Source: Gammaproteobacteria bacterium (GTDB lineage: Bacteria; Pseudomonadota; Gammaproteobacteria; Steroidobacterales; GCA-2729495). Taken from it: DNA of 64,000 bases. Location of the stretch: the NCBI GenBank assembly GCA_020853135.1, contig JADYZO010000060.1:1-64000 (forward strand), in the 5' to 3' direction. Both the position numbers and the translations under genes were made by a program. Shown in pieces: positions 38,765 through 48,798 of this stretch; the first letter of the stretch is position 1, and every line of letters starts with the position of its first letter. The notes beneath the pieces are model-generated. The model ran no database searches, was not told the origin of the DNA, and worked only from the letters and a program-made list of their open reading frames with translations.

Positions 38765-39502
38765 ATGCAAAGACCGAGCGGCCGGCGCCCCGATGAGTTG
38801 CGCCACATTGCCTTTGACATCGGCTTTACACGCCATGCCGAGGGTTCGGTGCTCACGGAGTCCGGCGCCACGCGCGTGCTCTGCACCGCAAGCGTGGAGG
38901 CGGGCGTACCACCGTTTCTGCGGGGCCAGGGCCAGGGCTGGATCACGGCGGAGTACGGCATGCTGCCGCGGGCCACCCACACGCGTTCCGCCCGCGAGGC
39001 AGCCCGCGGCAGGCAGACGGGCCGCACCCAGGAAATCCAGCGGCTGATCGGCCGGTCCCTGCGCGCGCAGGCGGATTTGAAAGCCCTCGGCGAGCGCACG
39101 GTGACACTGGATTGCGACGTCCTGCAGGCCGATGGCGGGACCCGCACCGCGGCCATCTGCGGTGCCTGGGTCGCGCTGGCCGTGGCTGTCGAATCGCTGG
39201 TCCGCAATGGCGACGTCAAGCGCCATCCGTTGCATGGCCAGGTGGCCGCCGTCTCGGTCGGCATCTACCAGGGGGTGCCGGTGCTGGATCTCGATTATGC
39301 GGAGGATGGCCAGGCTGAAACCGACATGAACGTGGTCATGAACGACTCCGGTGCCTTCATCGAGGTGCAGGGAACAGCCGAGGGCCATGCCTTCCGCCGC
39401 GAGGAACTCGACCAGATGCTGGCCCTGGCAGCCACGGGCAGTGCCCGGATCATGGAAGTCCAGCGCCAGGCGCTCGCCGAGTGGCGCCGGGCCAGGTCCT
39501 GA
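38765..39502 (+). CDS. rph: Ribonuclease PH
   Basis: [45 protein letters not shown]...[18 protein letters not shown]...[16 protein letters not shown]. Confidence 0.95.
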   Translation: MQRPSGRRPDELRHIAFDIGFTRHAEGSVLTESGATRVLCTASVEAGVPPFLRGQGQGWITAEYGMLPRATHTRSAREAARGRQTGRTQEIQRLIGRSLRAQADLKALGERTVTLDCDVLQADGGTRTAAICGAWVALAVAVESLVRNGDVKRHPLHGQVAAVSVGIYQGVPVLDLDYAEDGQAETDMNVVMNDSGAFIEVQGTAEGHAFRREELDQMLALAATGSARIMEVQRQALAEWRRARS

Positions 39503-39512
39503 GGCGGCCCTG

Positions 39513-40127
39513 GTGCACCGTGTCGTGCTGGCCACCGGGAACCGGGGCAAGGCACGCGAGATTTCGCAGCTGCTGGGCCCGGGCTGGCAGCTGCTCCTGC
39601 AGTCGGAACTCGGCGTGAGGCCGGTTGCGGAGACCGGGACGGGCTTTGCCGAGAATGCGCTGCTCAAGGCGCGGCATGCCGCCGCCGCCACCGGGCTGCC
39701 GGCGCTGGCGGATGACTCCGGGCTCGAGGTGGATGCACTCGGTGGTGCGCCGGGTGTGCGCTCGGCCCGCTATGCCGGCGAGGACGCGAGCGATGCCGAC
39801 AACGTGCGCCACCTGCTGGAGGAGATGGCCGGGCTGCCGGCCGGCCGGCGAACTGCGCGCTTCCGGTGCGTATTGGCTTATGTGCGCACGGGCGATGATC
39901 CCCGGCCGCTGCTGGCCGAGGGTGTCTGGGAGGGCGCCGTTGCCACCGCACCGCGCGGCACCGCCGGCTTCGGTTATGACCCGGTTTTCGAGGATGGCCA
40001 GAGTGGGCTCACCGCAGCGGAGTTGCCCGCCGGGCGCAAGGACGAACTCAGCCACCGGGGGCAGGCGTTGCGGGTCCTGCGGCAATTGCTCGGCCCGGAT
40101 TCCAGCGGTGTCCCCGGGCGGGTTTGA
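39513..40127 (+). CDS. rdgB: RdgB/HAM1 family XTP/dITP pyrophosphatase (GTG start)
   Basis: VVLATGNRGKAREISQLL...ETGTGFAENALLKARHAAAATGLPALADDSGLEVDALGGAPGVRSARYAG...GTAGFGYDPVF. Confidence 0.95.
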   Translation: MHRVVLATGNRGKAREISQLLGPGWQLLLQSELGVRPVAETGTGFAENALLKARHAAAATGLPALADDSGLEVDALGGAPGVRSARYAGEDASDADNVRHLLEEMAGLPAGRRTARFRCVLAYVRTGDDPRPLLAEGVWEGAVATAPRGTAGFGYDPVFEDGQSGLTAAELPAGRKDELSHRGQALRVLRQLLGPDSSGVPGRV

Positions 40128-40144
40128 TGCAGGGCCGCAGTCCT

Positions 40145-40359
40145 TTATGCACAGACCGTCGTGATTCCATAACCATGAGGCCGATTTGAGCAAGAATAAT
40201 ATGAGCAGGCTTTAAATCATCGCGTAACTAATTGTTTCTACAAACAATACTAAAAATGCTCATTTCTTGCCCAAAACTGCTGTTTTTCTTGTGTCCGGGC
40301 ACTGGTCGACCCAGGTCGGGATCGTTGCCCACAGAGTTATCCACAAATTTTGTGGATAA
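40145..40359. promoter_or_regulatory. DnaA-box cluster in an AT-rich intergenic region
   Basis: Perfect TTATNCACA boxes: TTATGCACA 40145-40153, TTATCCACA 40337-40345 and inverted TGTGGATAA 40351-40359, flanking an AT-rich stretch. Confidence 0.65.
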
Positions 40360-40455
40360 GGGGGACAGCTTGCGGATGCTTGCCACGGCGGCTCATGCCC
40401 GTTATTCTCTGCGGCCCTTTTTCCGGCTCCCGCCATGTCACTGGGGTCAGCAGTC

Positions 40456-40659
40456 ATGAAGTCCGAAATCCACCCGCAGTACCAGGACATCAAGGTCATC
40501 TGCAGCTGCGGCAACGAGTTCACGACCCGCTCGACCCTCAAGGACGAACTGCGCATCGAGGTCTGCTCGTCCTGCCACCCGTTTTACACCGGCAAGCAGA
40601 AGCTCGTGGATTCCGGTGGCCGGGTCGACAAGTTCCGCAAGAAGTACAAGATGGCCTGA
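40456..40659 (+). CDS. rpmE: 50S ribosomal protein L31
   Basis: [64 protein letters not shown]; Cys zinc-binding type. Confidence 0.96.
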   Translation: MKSEIHPQYQDIKVICSCGNEFTTRSTLKDELRIEVCSSCHPFYTGKQKLVDSGGRVDKFRKKYKMA

Positions 40660-40909
40660 GGCGGGCCGCCTCCTCCCCAGCCTTCCCGCGGACGGAAGGC
40701 GCAAAATTCCCGCTGCCGCGCATGGCGAGCCGTGCGCGGCTTTCCTATAATGAGCCGCCCGTTGTGCCGCGGCCGGCCGTGCAAGTCTGGCCCGGCGCCT
40801 TTCCCGCAGCATGGACCCGGGGCGCTTTGCCCGAGGGGCGGCTTTGGCCGCGCGGCGGGCGATGACGGGTGACTTGCTTCCACAGGATCAGGACCAGCCG
40901 GGAACGCCG

Positions 40910-42202
40910 ATGAGCACAAAAAAATACATTCTCCAGGATCCCGCCACCGGCAAGCAGCTCGAGCTGCAGTCGCGTGCCGGCACCGTTGGGCCCGAAGTGC
41001 TCGACATCCGTGCACTGTATGGCGACACCGGGCTCTTTACCTACGATCCCGGCTTTGGTTCGACGGCTTCATGCGAGAGCAAGATCACGTACATCGACGG
41101 GGACCAGGGCATCCTCATGTACCGTGGCTATCCGGTCGAGCAGCTCGCAGAGAAGAGTTCCTTCATGGAAGTCTGCTATCTGCTGCTCCACGGCGAGCTG
41201 CCCACATCGGCACAGCTCGAGGAATTCATCCACACCGTGACCACGCACACGATGCTCAATGAGACCATCCTGCGCCTGTTCAGCGGATTCCACTACGATG
41301 CCCACCCGATGGCCATGGTGGCCGGTGTCGTCGGCTCGATGTCGGCGTTCTATCACGACACCACCGACATCATGAATCCCCGCCACCGCGACATCTTTGC
41401 CCACCGGATCATCGCCAAGCTGCCGACCATCGCGGCCGCAGCCTACAAGCACACGGTGGGCCAGCCTTTCACCTACCCGCGCAACGACCTCGACTACTGT
41501 TCGAACCTGCTGCACATGTTCTTTGCCGTGCCAGCCGAGAAATACGCGGTGGACCCGGTGGCGGCGCAGGCGCTTGACCTGCTCTTCATCCTGCACGCGG
41601 ATCACGAACAGAACTGCAGCACCTCGACGGTGCGGCTGGCCGGGAGTTCCCAGACCAACCCCTATTCGGCCATTGCGGCCGGCATCTCCGCGCTGTGGGG
41701 GCCTGCCCACGGCGGCGCCAACGAGGCGGTGCTGGAGATGCTGCAGGAGATCGGCACACCGGAGCGCATCCCGCAGTACATCGCCCGCGCCAAGGACAAG
41801 AACGACAGCTTCCGGCTGATGGGCTTTGGCCACCGCGTCTACAAGAACTACGACCCGCGCGCTAAGATCATCCGCACCATGACCTACAAGGTGCTCAAGC
41901 AGCTTGGCAAGGCCGATCCGCTGCTCGACGTCGCCATGCGGCTGGAGGAGATCGCGCTCAAGGATGACTACTTCGTGGAGAAGAAGCTCTATCCGAACGT
42001 GGATTTCTACTCGGGCATCATCTACAAGGCACTGGGCATCCCCACCTCCATGTTCACCGTGATGTTCGCCATCGGGCGGACGGTGGGCTGGTGCGCGCAC
42101 TGGCGCGAGATGATCACGGATCGCGACGGCCGCATCGGCCGCCCGCGGCAGCTCTATACCGGGCCCGCGCGCCGCGACTACGTCGCTGTCGACAGGCGCT
42201 GA
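40910..42202 (+). CDS. gltA: Citrate synthase (type II)
   Basis: [44 protein letters not shown]...[48 protein letters not shown]. Confidence 0.97.
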   Translation: MSTKKYILQDPATGKQLELQSRAGTVGPEVLDIRALYGDTGLFTYDPGFGSTASCESKITYIDGDQGILMYRGYPVEQLAEKSSFMEVCYLLLHGELPTSAQLEEFIHTVTTHTMLNETILRLFSGFHYDAHPMAMVAGVVGSMSAFYHDTTDIMNPRHRDIFAHRIIAKLPTIAAAAYKHTVGQPFTYPRNDLDYCSNLLHMFFAVPAEKYAVDPVAAQALDLLFILHADHEQNCSTSTVRLAGSSQTNPYSAIAAGISALWGPAHGGANEAVLEMLQEIGTPERIPQYIARAKDKNDSFRLMGFGHRVYKNYDPRAKIIRTMTYKVLKQLGKADPLLDVAMRLEEIALKDDYFVEKKLYPNVDFYSGIIYKALGIPTSMFTVMFAIGRTVGWCAHWREMITDRDGRIGRPRQLYTGPARRDYVAVDRR

Positions 42203-42804
42203 GCGAGCAACAGCTCCACGTCGCGCGGCGTAGCGCGACGCATCGGGCGGCCGTCCACGGCTGACAGTGGCGCATTGCCCCGGCCGCGCTCCGGGAACAC
42301 GGTCACGGTGAATTCGAAGTCGCCGTGGCGGAAGCGGTAACCGGGGAACGGCTTGAGCTGGTCGCTGCGCACGCGCAGGCGCTGCTCGGAGGGCTGGTTG
42401 GGCAGGCCCAGGGTGTCCAGCGCCGCGCCCACGGCTTCCATGGAATCGCTGAAGGCGTGCAGCTCGATGGTGCTGGCTTCGGTGGCGTGTCCCGTCAGCA
42501 CGGTGCCCACCAGCCGCGCGTCGAAGGCGGCGAGGCTGCGCATGACACCCAGGGCTTCCCCGCGCAGGACATCGAGGAATGCGCCGTGTTCATCGCCACG
42601 GAAGATGCGGTTGCGTTCGGCGATGGCGTGCTCGACCTCCTGGTTGCTGGGCAGGGCACCCTGCTCGGCAAGGCCGAGGCGCTGGCCGGCCTTGTCCTTG
42701 GCGCTGCGGAAGTCCCGCTGGCCCTGCTCCTGCATGATGCGGGCGGCTTCCTGGGCGATGGCCGTGCGCCGGTGGTCGGTTCGCGGGTGGTGTCGTCTGG
42801 GCAT
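42178..42804 (-). CDS. Conserved hypothetical protein, 3' end overlapping gltA convergently
   Basis: 208-aa [48 protein letters not shown]...; plausible coding composition, between the PBP1A gene and gltA. Confidence 0.7.
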   Translation of the reverse strand: MPRRHHPRTDHRRTAIAQEAARIMQEQGQRDFRSAKDKAGQRLGLAEQGALPSNQEVEHAIAERNRIFRGDEHGAFLDVLRGEALGVMRSLAAFDARLVGTVLTGHATEASTIELHAFSDSMEAVGAALDTLGLPNQPSEQRLRVRSDQLKPFPGYRFRHGDFEFTVTVFPERGRGNAPLSAVDGRPMRRATPRDVELLLAQRLSTAT

Positions 42805-42830
42805 GGCGCAGGCTCCCTGCCAGCTGCTGG

Positions 42831-45440
42831 TCAGAAGATCTCGGCGGCCTGGTCGGCATGCGGGGATGGATTGGCCAGGCGCGGTGCGGCGTCGGGGTCG
42901 CCCTGGCCACGCGGAGCCAGGTCCGCAGGGCGGAAATACTCGAAGATCGCACCCGGGTCACCGACGGCCGCGAGCTGGCCGGTCTCCGGGGAGATGCGTG
43001 CCGAGATGATGTCCGGCGGCTGGCGCAACGGTTGCTCCGCCGTATGGTGGAGTGCCCGGGCCATGAAGTATTTCCACATCGGCAGGGCAGTCTGCCCGCC
43101 CTCCTCGCGGGGGCCGAGTGAGCGTTCCTTGTCGAAGCCGACCCAGGCCGTTGCCACCAGCGCGCCGTTGAAGCCGCTGAACCAGGTGTCGCGGCGTTCG
43201 TTGGAGGTCCCGGTTTTGCCGGCGATGTCGGTGCGGCCGAGGTCGCGCGCCCGCTGGCCGGTGCCGCGGCGGATCACGTCGCGCATCATGTCGTAGACCA
43301 GGAAGGCGTTGTCGGCAGGAATGACCCGTGGTGCCAGGCGGCGATCGCGGAAGAACGCCGGTGCATCGGCAACCGTCGGCCGCCAGCTCATGCCGTGCGC
43401 AATCATGTCCTCCACGCCGCGGTAGGCAGGTACCTCGTCCGGCCGATCCACGCTGCTGCCGTCCATGGCATAGCCGGCGCGCAATCCGGCGCTGTCGACG
43501 GGGAAGGTGCGCGCTGCGTCCGCGCCTGCGGGCGCCTCCGCCGTTGCATCGGGGGCTGCCGGCGGGTCGCAGGCATCGCAGGCGCGCAGCGGATCGGTGG
43601 CGAATACCTCCTTTCCGCTGGCATCGAACACGCGGTCGATGACGTAGTGCTGCACGCGGCGGCCGCCGTTCGCGAAAGCGGAGTAGCCCGCCGCCATATC
43701 CCAGGGCGAGGCACCGCCGCTGCCCAGGGCGAGGGACAGGTTGTGTGGCAGTGCCGTGTCGTCGAAGCCGAAGGCGCGGATGTGGCGGATCGCCGCCTCG
43801 ATGCCCGTACCCATCAGGATGCGCACCGAGCAGAGGTTGAGGGACTTGACCAGGGCCTCGCGCATCCGCGTCGGACCGTTGAATTCGCGTGAATAGTTCT
43901 CCGGCCGCCAGACATCCTCGAGCTCGCCGTCGCCGAACACCAGGGGCGCGTCGTTGATGATGCTGGCGGGCGTGAAGCCATGCTCCAGGCCGGCCGAGTA
44001 GACGAAGGGCTTGAACGATGAACCAGGCTGGCGCCTGGCCTGCACGGCGCGGTTGTACTTGCTTTCATAGAAGTCGAAGCCGCCGGACAGGGCAACGGTA
44101 GCCCCATCGGCCGGATCCAGCGCGACGAAGGCCCCTTCCACGGCCGGCGGCTGCGCCAGCAGCCAGCCGCGGTTGGTGGTATGCAACAGGTGCACGACAT
44201 CCCCGGGCGCCACCACCTCGGCCACGGCCTTCGGCACCGGGCCGGTTGCCGCGTCAGTCAGGTAGCGGCGCCAGCGCAGGCCGTCCCAGGGGACGGTCAA
44301 TTCCCCGACGCCCCGGACGAAAAGGCGCGCTGAATTGTCTGGCGCGAGCGAGAGAACCACCGCCGGCCTGAAATCGGCATCTCCCGGGTGGCGGTCCAGC
44401 AGGGCCTGCAGGGCCTGGTCGCGGGCGGGGCCTGGTTCAGCCGGTATCCGGGCGAGGACATCGCGGGCGCTCGGCCCGCGGTATCCGTGCCGGCGGTCGT
44501 ATTCGAAGAGCGCAGTGGCCAGGGCCGTGTTGGCGGCCGCCTGCAGGCGGCTGTCGACCGTGGTGACGACCTGGTAGCCGTCCGTGTAGGCCGCCGGGCC
44601 GAAGCGCTCGACCATCTCCGCGCGCACCATCTCGGTGACGTAAGGTGCGTCGAGCTCGACCTTGGGCCCGTGGAGCCGCGAGACCAGCGGCGTGGCAATC
44701 GCCTCCTCGTACTGCGCGCTGTCGATGAAGCCGAGGCTGCGCATGCGCCCGAGCACGTAGCGGCGGCGCTGCGTGGCACGGTCCGGCCCATTCACGGGGT
44801 TGAGCTGTGAGGGCGCCTTGGGAATGCCGGCGAGCGTGGCCGCTTCGGCGAGCGTCAGTTCCGGCAGGTCCTTGTCGAAATACACCTCGGCAGCCGCGGC
44901 AATGCCGTAGGCACGCTGCCCGAGGAAGATCTTGTTCAGGTAGAGCGAGAGGATTTCCGGCTTGGTGAATTCCTTCTCGATCCGGACCGCCAGGATCAAC
45001 TCCCTGGCCTTGCGGACGAAGCTGCGTTCCGGGGTGAGGAAGTAGGCGCGGGCGAGCTGCTGGGTGATGGTGCTGCCGCCTTGCGTGCGCGCACCCGTCA
45101 GGGCGTAGTTGATGCCGGCGCGCAGGATGCCCTGGTAATCGAATCCCGGGTGTTCGAAGAAGCGGTCGTCCTCGGCGGCGAGGAAGGCCTTGACCACCAC
45201 GTCGGGAACATCCTCGAAGCGCACCGGCGTGCGCCATTGTTCGCCGAGCTGGGCCATGAGACGGCCATCGCGCGAGTAGATCCGCAGCGGCGTCTGCAGC
45301 TTCACCTCGCGCATGGTGTCCGCGCCCGGCAGGCCGGGTTCGAGATAGTAGTAGCCCGCCGCGGCGATGCCCGCGATGAGGATGGCAAGGGTCAGGAGGA
45401 GCGCTAGGACCGCGGTCCCAAGGCGAAACAAGAACTGCAT
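42831..45440 (-). CDS. mrcA: Penicillin-binding protein 1A
   Basis: AFLAAEDDRFFEHPGFDYQGILRAGINYALTGARTQGGSTITQQLARAYFL (glycosyltransferase); RQPGSSFKPFVYSAGLEHG (SxxK) and GKTGTSNERRDTWFSGF (KTG). Confidence 0.95.
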   Translation of the reverse strand: MQFLFRLGTAVLALLLTLAILIAGIAAAGYYYLEPGLPGADTMREVKLQTPLRIYSRDGRLMAQLGEQWRTPVRFEDVPDVVVKAFLAAEDDRFFEHPGFDYQGILRAGINYALTGARTQGGSTITQQLARAYFLTPERSFVRKARELILAVRIEKEFTKPEILSLYLNKIFLGQRAYGIAAAAEVYFDKDLPELTLAEAATLAGIPKAPSQLNPVNGPDRATQRRRYVLGRMRSLGFIDSAQYEEAIATPLVSRLHGPKVELDAPYVTEMVRAEMVERFGPAAYTDGYQVVTTVDSRLQAAANTALATALFEYDRRHGYRGPSARDVLARIPAEPGPARDQALQALLDRHPGDADFRPAVVLSLAPDNSARLFVRGVGELTVPWDGLRWRRYLTDAATGPVPKAVAEVVAPGDVVHLLHTTNRGWLLAQPPAVEGAFVALDPADGATVALSGGFDFYESKYNRAVQARRQPGSSFKPFVYSAGLEHGFTPASIINDAPLVFGDGELEDVWRPENYSREFNGPTRMREALVKSLNLCSVRILMGTGIEAAIRHIRAFGFDDTALPHNLSLALGSGGASPWDMAAGYSAFANGGRRVQHYVIDRVFDASGKEVFATDPLRACDACDPPAAPDATAEAPAGADAARTFPVDSAGLRAGYAMDGSSVDRPDEVPAYRGVEDMIAHGMSWRPTVADAPAFFRDRRLAPRVIPADNAFLVYDMMRDVIRRGTGQRARDLGRTDIAGKTGTSNERRDTWFSGFNGALVATAWVGFDKERSLGPREEGGQTALPMWKYFMARALHHTAEQPLRQPPDIISARISPETGQLAAVGDPGAIFEYFRPADLAPRGQGDPDAAPRLANPSPHADQAAEIF

Positions 45441-45500
45441 CGCAAAATCCCGCGCTGATCCCTTGCCTCAGGGGTGGCGATTATGCATCCTGTGCGCGAA

Positions 45501-45631
45501 TTTTGGGCAAACTCACCGAAAGGTGGGGGCGCAAAGCCACCGGTCTAAGGGAATCCGGGTTGCCTGCAGTTGGGATGCTCCCCGTTGCTGCAGGATGCCG
45601 GTGCCTACGATAGCGGGGTTGCCAGGCCGCG
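45501..45631 (+). ncRNA. Putative class-I cyclic-di-GMP (GEMM) riboswitch upstream of pilM
   Basis: GGGCAAAC-TCACC-GAAA-GGTGG-GGGCGCAAAGCCACCGGTCTAAGG...GATGCCGGTGCCTACGATAGCGGGGTTGCC matches the GEMM-I core (GGGCAAACC..GAAA..GCAAAGCC..CCGGCCUAA..CCGG..UAGCGGGGUUACC). Confidence 0.85.
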
Positions 45632-45880
45632 GAGCGCGTGTCCACTGACCGCCGCCTGCCTTCCATCCCGCCATCCTGGGCCCGGCCGGGGCCTTGACGC
45701 TGCCCACCGGCGGCCCTGGGCTGAGCCGCCGGGCCTGAGCGGTGGTCCAGCGGCTGCTGTTGCCGATCTGCGAATCTCGTCACGGGTGGTTTGTGCCGGC
45801 CGTGATATATGGTTAAATTGGGTTTCTGAGGTGGGGCCCGATTTTTCTTGTGCAAGTTGCCGGGATAGAAGGGGAAAAAC

Positions 45881-46942
45881 GTGCTTTTTTCGCCACGATC
45901 GAGACCCCTGATCGGGCTTGACATAACCGCATCCTCGATCAAGCTGATCGAGCTGTCAGGTTCCGTCAGCAACTGCCGTGCGGAATGCTACGCGGCGGAG
46001 GCGACCCCGCCCAATGCCATCAATGAGAAGACCATCGTCGACGCTGCTGCCGTGGGCGATGCGATCCGGCGCGCCGTCAAGCGTGCGAACACCAAGACCC
46101 GCGAGGTGGCCATCGGCATCAGTGGCGATGTGGCCATCACCAAGCTGATCCAGCTGCCGAAGGCGCTCGATGACAACCAGCTCGAGGCGCAGGTCGAGAT
46201 CCAGGCCGACCAGTACATCCCCTTCCCGATGGAAGAGGTCAGTTACGACTTCCAGCGGATGGGCCCGTCGAAAGCCGATCCGGACATGGTCGATGTGCTC
46301 CTGGTTGCAACACGCACCGAAAACGTGGATCAGCGCCGTGCGGCGGTCGAAGCGGCAGGCCTCATCCCGCGTGTGGTGGATGTCGAGGCCTTTGCGCTCG
46401 AGAATGCCTGCCAGCTGATGGCGTACCAGATGCCCGACGGCGGCATGGGCCATCTCATCGCGGTGGTGGACTTCGGCGCCAGCAACACCACGTTCAGTGT
46501 CCTGCAGGACATGCGCGTGGACTACGCCCGCGACTTCTCCTTCGGCGGCCAGCAGCTGACGGAGGAGATCATGCGCACCTACGGCCTGTCGCTCGAGGAT
46601 GCCGGGCGTGCCAAGAAGGAAGGTGGCCTGCCGAGCAACTATGTGCCGGAGGTCCTCGATCCGTTCATCGACGACATGACCCAGCAGGTCAGCCGTTCGC
46701 TGCAGTTCTTCCTCGCCTCCGGCAGCAATCGCGAGCAGCCCGACCAGATACTCATCTGTGGTGGCTGCGCCAACATCCCCGGCGTGGCCGACGTGATTTC
46801 CAGCAAGGTGGGCATCCCGACGGAAGTCGGGGATCCCCTGGGGCAGATGAAGATTTCCTCCCGGGCAAAGGCCCAGGGCATCCGCAAGGACGCGACGGCA
46901 CTGCTCACGGCCTGCGGCCTGGCGCTACGGAGTTTCGACTGA
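45881..46942 (+). CDS. pilM: Type IV pilus assembly protein PilM
   Basis: LIGLDITASSIKLIELSGS...VAIGISGDVAITKLIQLPKALDDNQLEAQVEIQADQYIPFPMEEVSYDFQRMGPS...; first gene of pilMNOPQ. Confidence 0.95.
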   Translation: MLFSPRSRPLIGLDITASSIKLIELSGSVSNCRAECYAAEATPPNAINEKTIVDAAAVGDAIRRAVKRANTKTREVAIGISGDVAITKLIQLPKALDDNQLEAQVEIQADQYIPFPMEEVSYDFQRMGPSKADPDMVDVLLVATRTENVDQRRAAVEAAGLIPRVVDVEAFALENACQLMAYQMPDGGMGHLIAVVDFGASNTTFSVLQDMRVDYARDFSFGGQQLTEEIMRTYGLSLEDAGRAKKEGGLPSNYVPEVLDPFIDDMTQQVSRSLQFFLASGSNREQPDQILICGGCANIPGVADVISSKVGIPTEVGDPLGQMKISSRAKAQGIRKDATALLTACGLALRSFD

Positions 46943-46943
46943 C

Positions 46944-47522
46944 ATGCCTCGCATAAACCTGTTGGCATGGCGTGCCGAGCTGCGCGCCAGGCGGCGCAAC
47001 CAGTTCTTCATCGGGCTCGGTGGCGCGGTGGTCGCCGCGGCGGTGGTCATCGGTCTGGCCAGCCTCGTCATGGGGGCCATCATCGACAACCAGCACGCGC
47101 GCAACAACCTGCTCAAGGGCGAGATCCAGGCGCTCGACCAGCGCATCAAGGAGATCCTCGACCTGGAGGCGAAGAAGGACCGCCTGCTGGCGCGCATGGA
47201 GATCATCGAGCAGCTGCAGCGCAGCCGGCCCGAGATCGTCCACGTCTTCGACCAGCTGGTGCGCACCCTGCCTGATGGCGTGAACCTCAGCTCGATCAAG
47301 CAGAAGGGCGCCAGCATCGAACTCAAGGGCCTGGCGGAGTCCAACACGCGCGTGTCGGCCTTCATGCGCAACATCGACAAGTCGGGCTGGCTCAAGGACC
47401 CGGACCTCGAGGTCGTCGAGGTCAAGTCCACCGGCAAGAAGGGCGACGCGACCGCGCCGCGTGCCAGCGAATTCACGGTCGTGGCCAAGCAGGCTGCGCA
47501 TCCTGAGGGGGGGCAGCCATGA
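46944..47522 (+). CDS. pilN: Type IV pilus assembly protein PilN
   Basis: MPRINLLAWRAELRARRRNQFFIGLGGAVVAAAVV; position after pilM. Confidence 0.93.
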   Translation: MPRINLLAWRAELRARRRNQFFIGLGGAVVAAAVVIGLASLVMGAIIDNQHARNNLLKGEIQALDQRIKEILDLEAKKDRLLARMEIIEQLQRSRPEIVHVFDQLVRTLPDGVNLSSIKQKGASIELKGLAESNTRVSAFMRNIDKSGWLKDPDLEVVEVKSTGKKGDATAPRASEFTVVAKQAAHPEGGQP

Positions 47523-48238
47523 ACTTCCTCCAGCAACTGCGCCAGCTCAATTTCAACGACATCGGCCGCTGGCCCTTCGTGTTCCACGCGTTCTTCGTCG
47601 GCATCTTCTTTGCCATCGTGGCGATCATGGGTTTCTACCTGATCGTGTGGCAGAGCCGGATGCCCCTGCTGGAGAGGGCCGAGCGCGAGGAGCAGGAGCT
47701 GCGCCAGTCCTTCGAGCAGAAGCAGAAGAAGGCGGCCAACTTCAGCGTCTACAAGGCCCAGCTCGCCGAGATCGAGCGTTCGTTCGGCACGATGCTGCGC
47801 CAGCTGCCAGGCCAGACCGAGATCCCGAACCTGCTGGTCGACATCTCGCAGACCGGCCTTGGCGCCGGCCTGCAGGAAGAGTTGTTCCAGCCGCTGGATG
47901 AGGTTCGCAAGGACTTCTACGCGGAGAAGCCCATCAAGATCCGCCTGCGCGGCACGTACCACGAGTTCGGCCGCTTCGTCAGCGACATCGCCGCCCTGCC
48001 GCGCATCGTCACGCTGCACGACATCGAGATCCTGCCGGCTGGCAAGGATGCGCCGGCCGACCAGCTGATCCTGAACGTCACCGCGAAGACCTACCGCTAT
48101 CTTGACGAGAATGAGAGCGGTGCGGGCGCTGACAAGGGTGGTGCCGCCGGCAAGGCGCCCACCCGCGTGGGCGGCAAGCCCGGCGCGGCACCACAGGGCA
48201 AGCCACAGAACGCCGCTGCGGCGAAGAAGGCGGGTTAA
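47519..48238 (+). CDS. pilO: Type IV pilus assembly protein PilO
   Basis: LRQLNFNDIGRWPFVFHAFFVGIFFAIVAIMGFYLIVW...RLRGTYHEFGRFVSDIAALPRIVTLHDIEI. Confidence 0.94.
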   Translation: MNFLQQLRQLNFNDIGRWPFVFHAFFVGIFFAIVAIMGFYLIVWQSRMPLLERAEREEQELRQSFEQKQKKAANFSVYKAQLAEIERSFGTMLRQLPGQTEIPNLLVDISQTGLGAGLQEELFQPLDEVRKDFYAEKPIKIRLRGTYHEFGRFVSDIAALPRIVTLHDIEILPAGKDAPADQLILNVTAKTYRYLDENESGAGADKGGAAGKAPTRVGGKPGAAPQGKPQNAAAAKKAG

Positions 48239-48242
48239 GGCC

Positions 48243-48761
48243 ATGACGTTGCTCAGCCACAAGCTCGTCCGCATGCTGGTTGTCCCGGCCGTGGCTTTGT
48301 CCCTGGCCGGTTGCATCGGCGGCAACGACGACCTCGACAAGTACATCAACGATGTCAAGGCGCGTCCCGGCGGGCGCATCGATCCGCTGCCGCAGATCAA
48401 GCCCTACGAGACGTTCGTCTACGAGGCGCAGTCGCTGCGCTCGCCCTTCCAGCCCGATGCACCGCGGGGGCGCGCTGCCGCGGGCCCGCGGCCCGAGGCG
48501 AACCGGCCCAAGGAATATCTGGAACAGTTCCCGCTGGACACCCTGAAGATGGTCGGCACGCTGAACAGGGGCAACCAGCGGTATGCGCTGCTGCAGACCC
48601 GGGACGGCCTGGTGCACCGCGTGGTGCCCGGGAACTACGTCGGGCAGAACGACGGCCGGGTGCTGGCGGTGACCGACGGAGAAGTGCAGGTCGAGGAGCT
48701 GGTGCCGGATGGCATCGGCGGTTTTTACAAGCGGTCGGCTGCCATCGGGCTGGCCAACTGA
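48243..48761 (+). CDS. pilP: Type IV pilus lipoprotein PilP
   Basis: Lipobox LSLAGC; DDLDKYINDVKARPGGRIDPLPQIKPYETFVYEAQSLRSPFQP...LKMVGTLNRGNQRYALLQTRDGLVHRVVPGNYVGQNDGRV. Confidence 0.94.
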   Translation: MTLLSHKLVRMLVVPAVALSLAGCIGGNDDLDKYINDVKARPGGRIDPLPQIKPYETFVYEAQSLRSPFQPDAPRGRAAAGPRPEANRPKEYLEQFPLDTLKMVGTLNRGNQRYALLQTRDGLVHRVVPGNYVGQNDGRVLAVTDGEVQVEELVPDGIGGFYKRSAAIGLAN

Positions 48762-48798
48762 CAGCGCCCCCCCGGGGAGAGCGTGGGAGTAAGTGACG

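Noticed and set aside
40128-40455. Calling the DnaA-box region the chromosome origin
   Set aside because: Neighbouring genes (rdgB, rpmE, gltA) are not typical oriC neighbours and no skew could be computed; reported only as a candidate DnaA-binding region.
45570-45911. 113-aa plus-strand ORF upstream of pilM
   Set aside because: Overlaps the predicted riboswitch and the pilM start; translation shows no family features.
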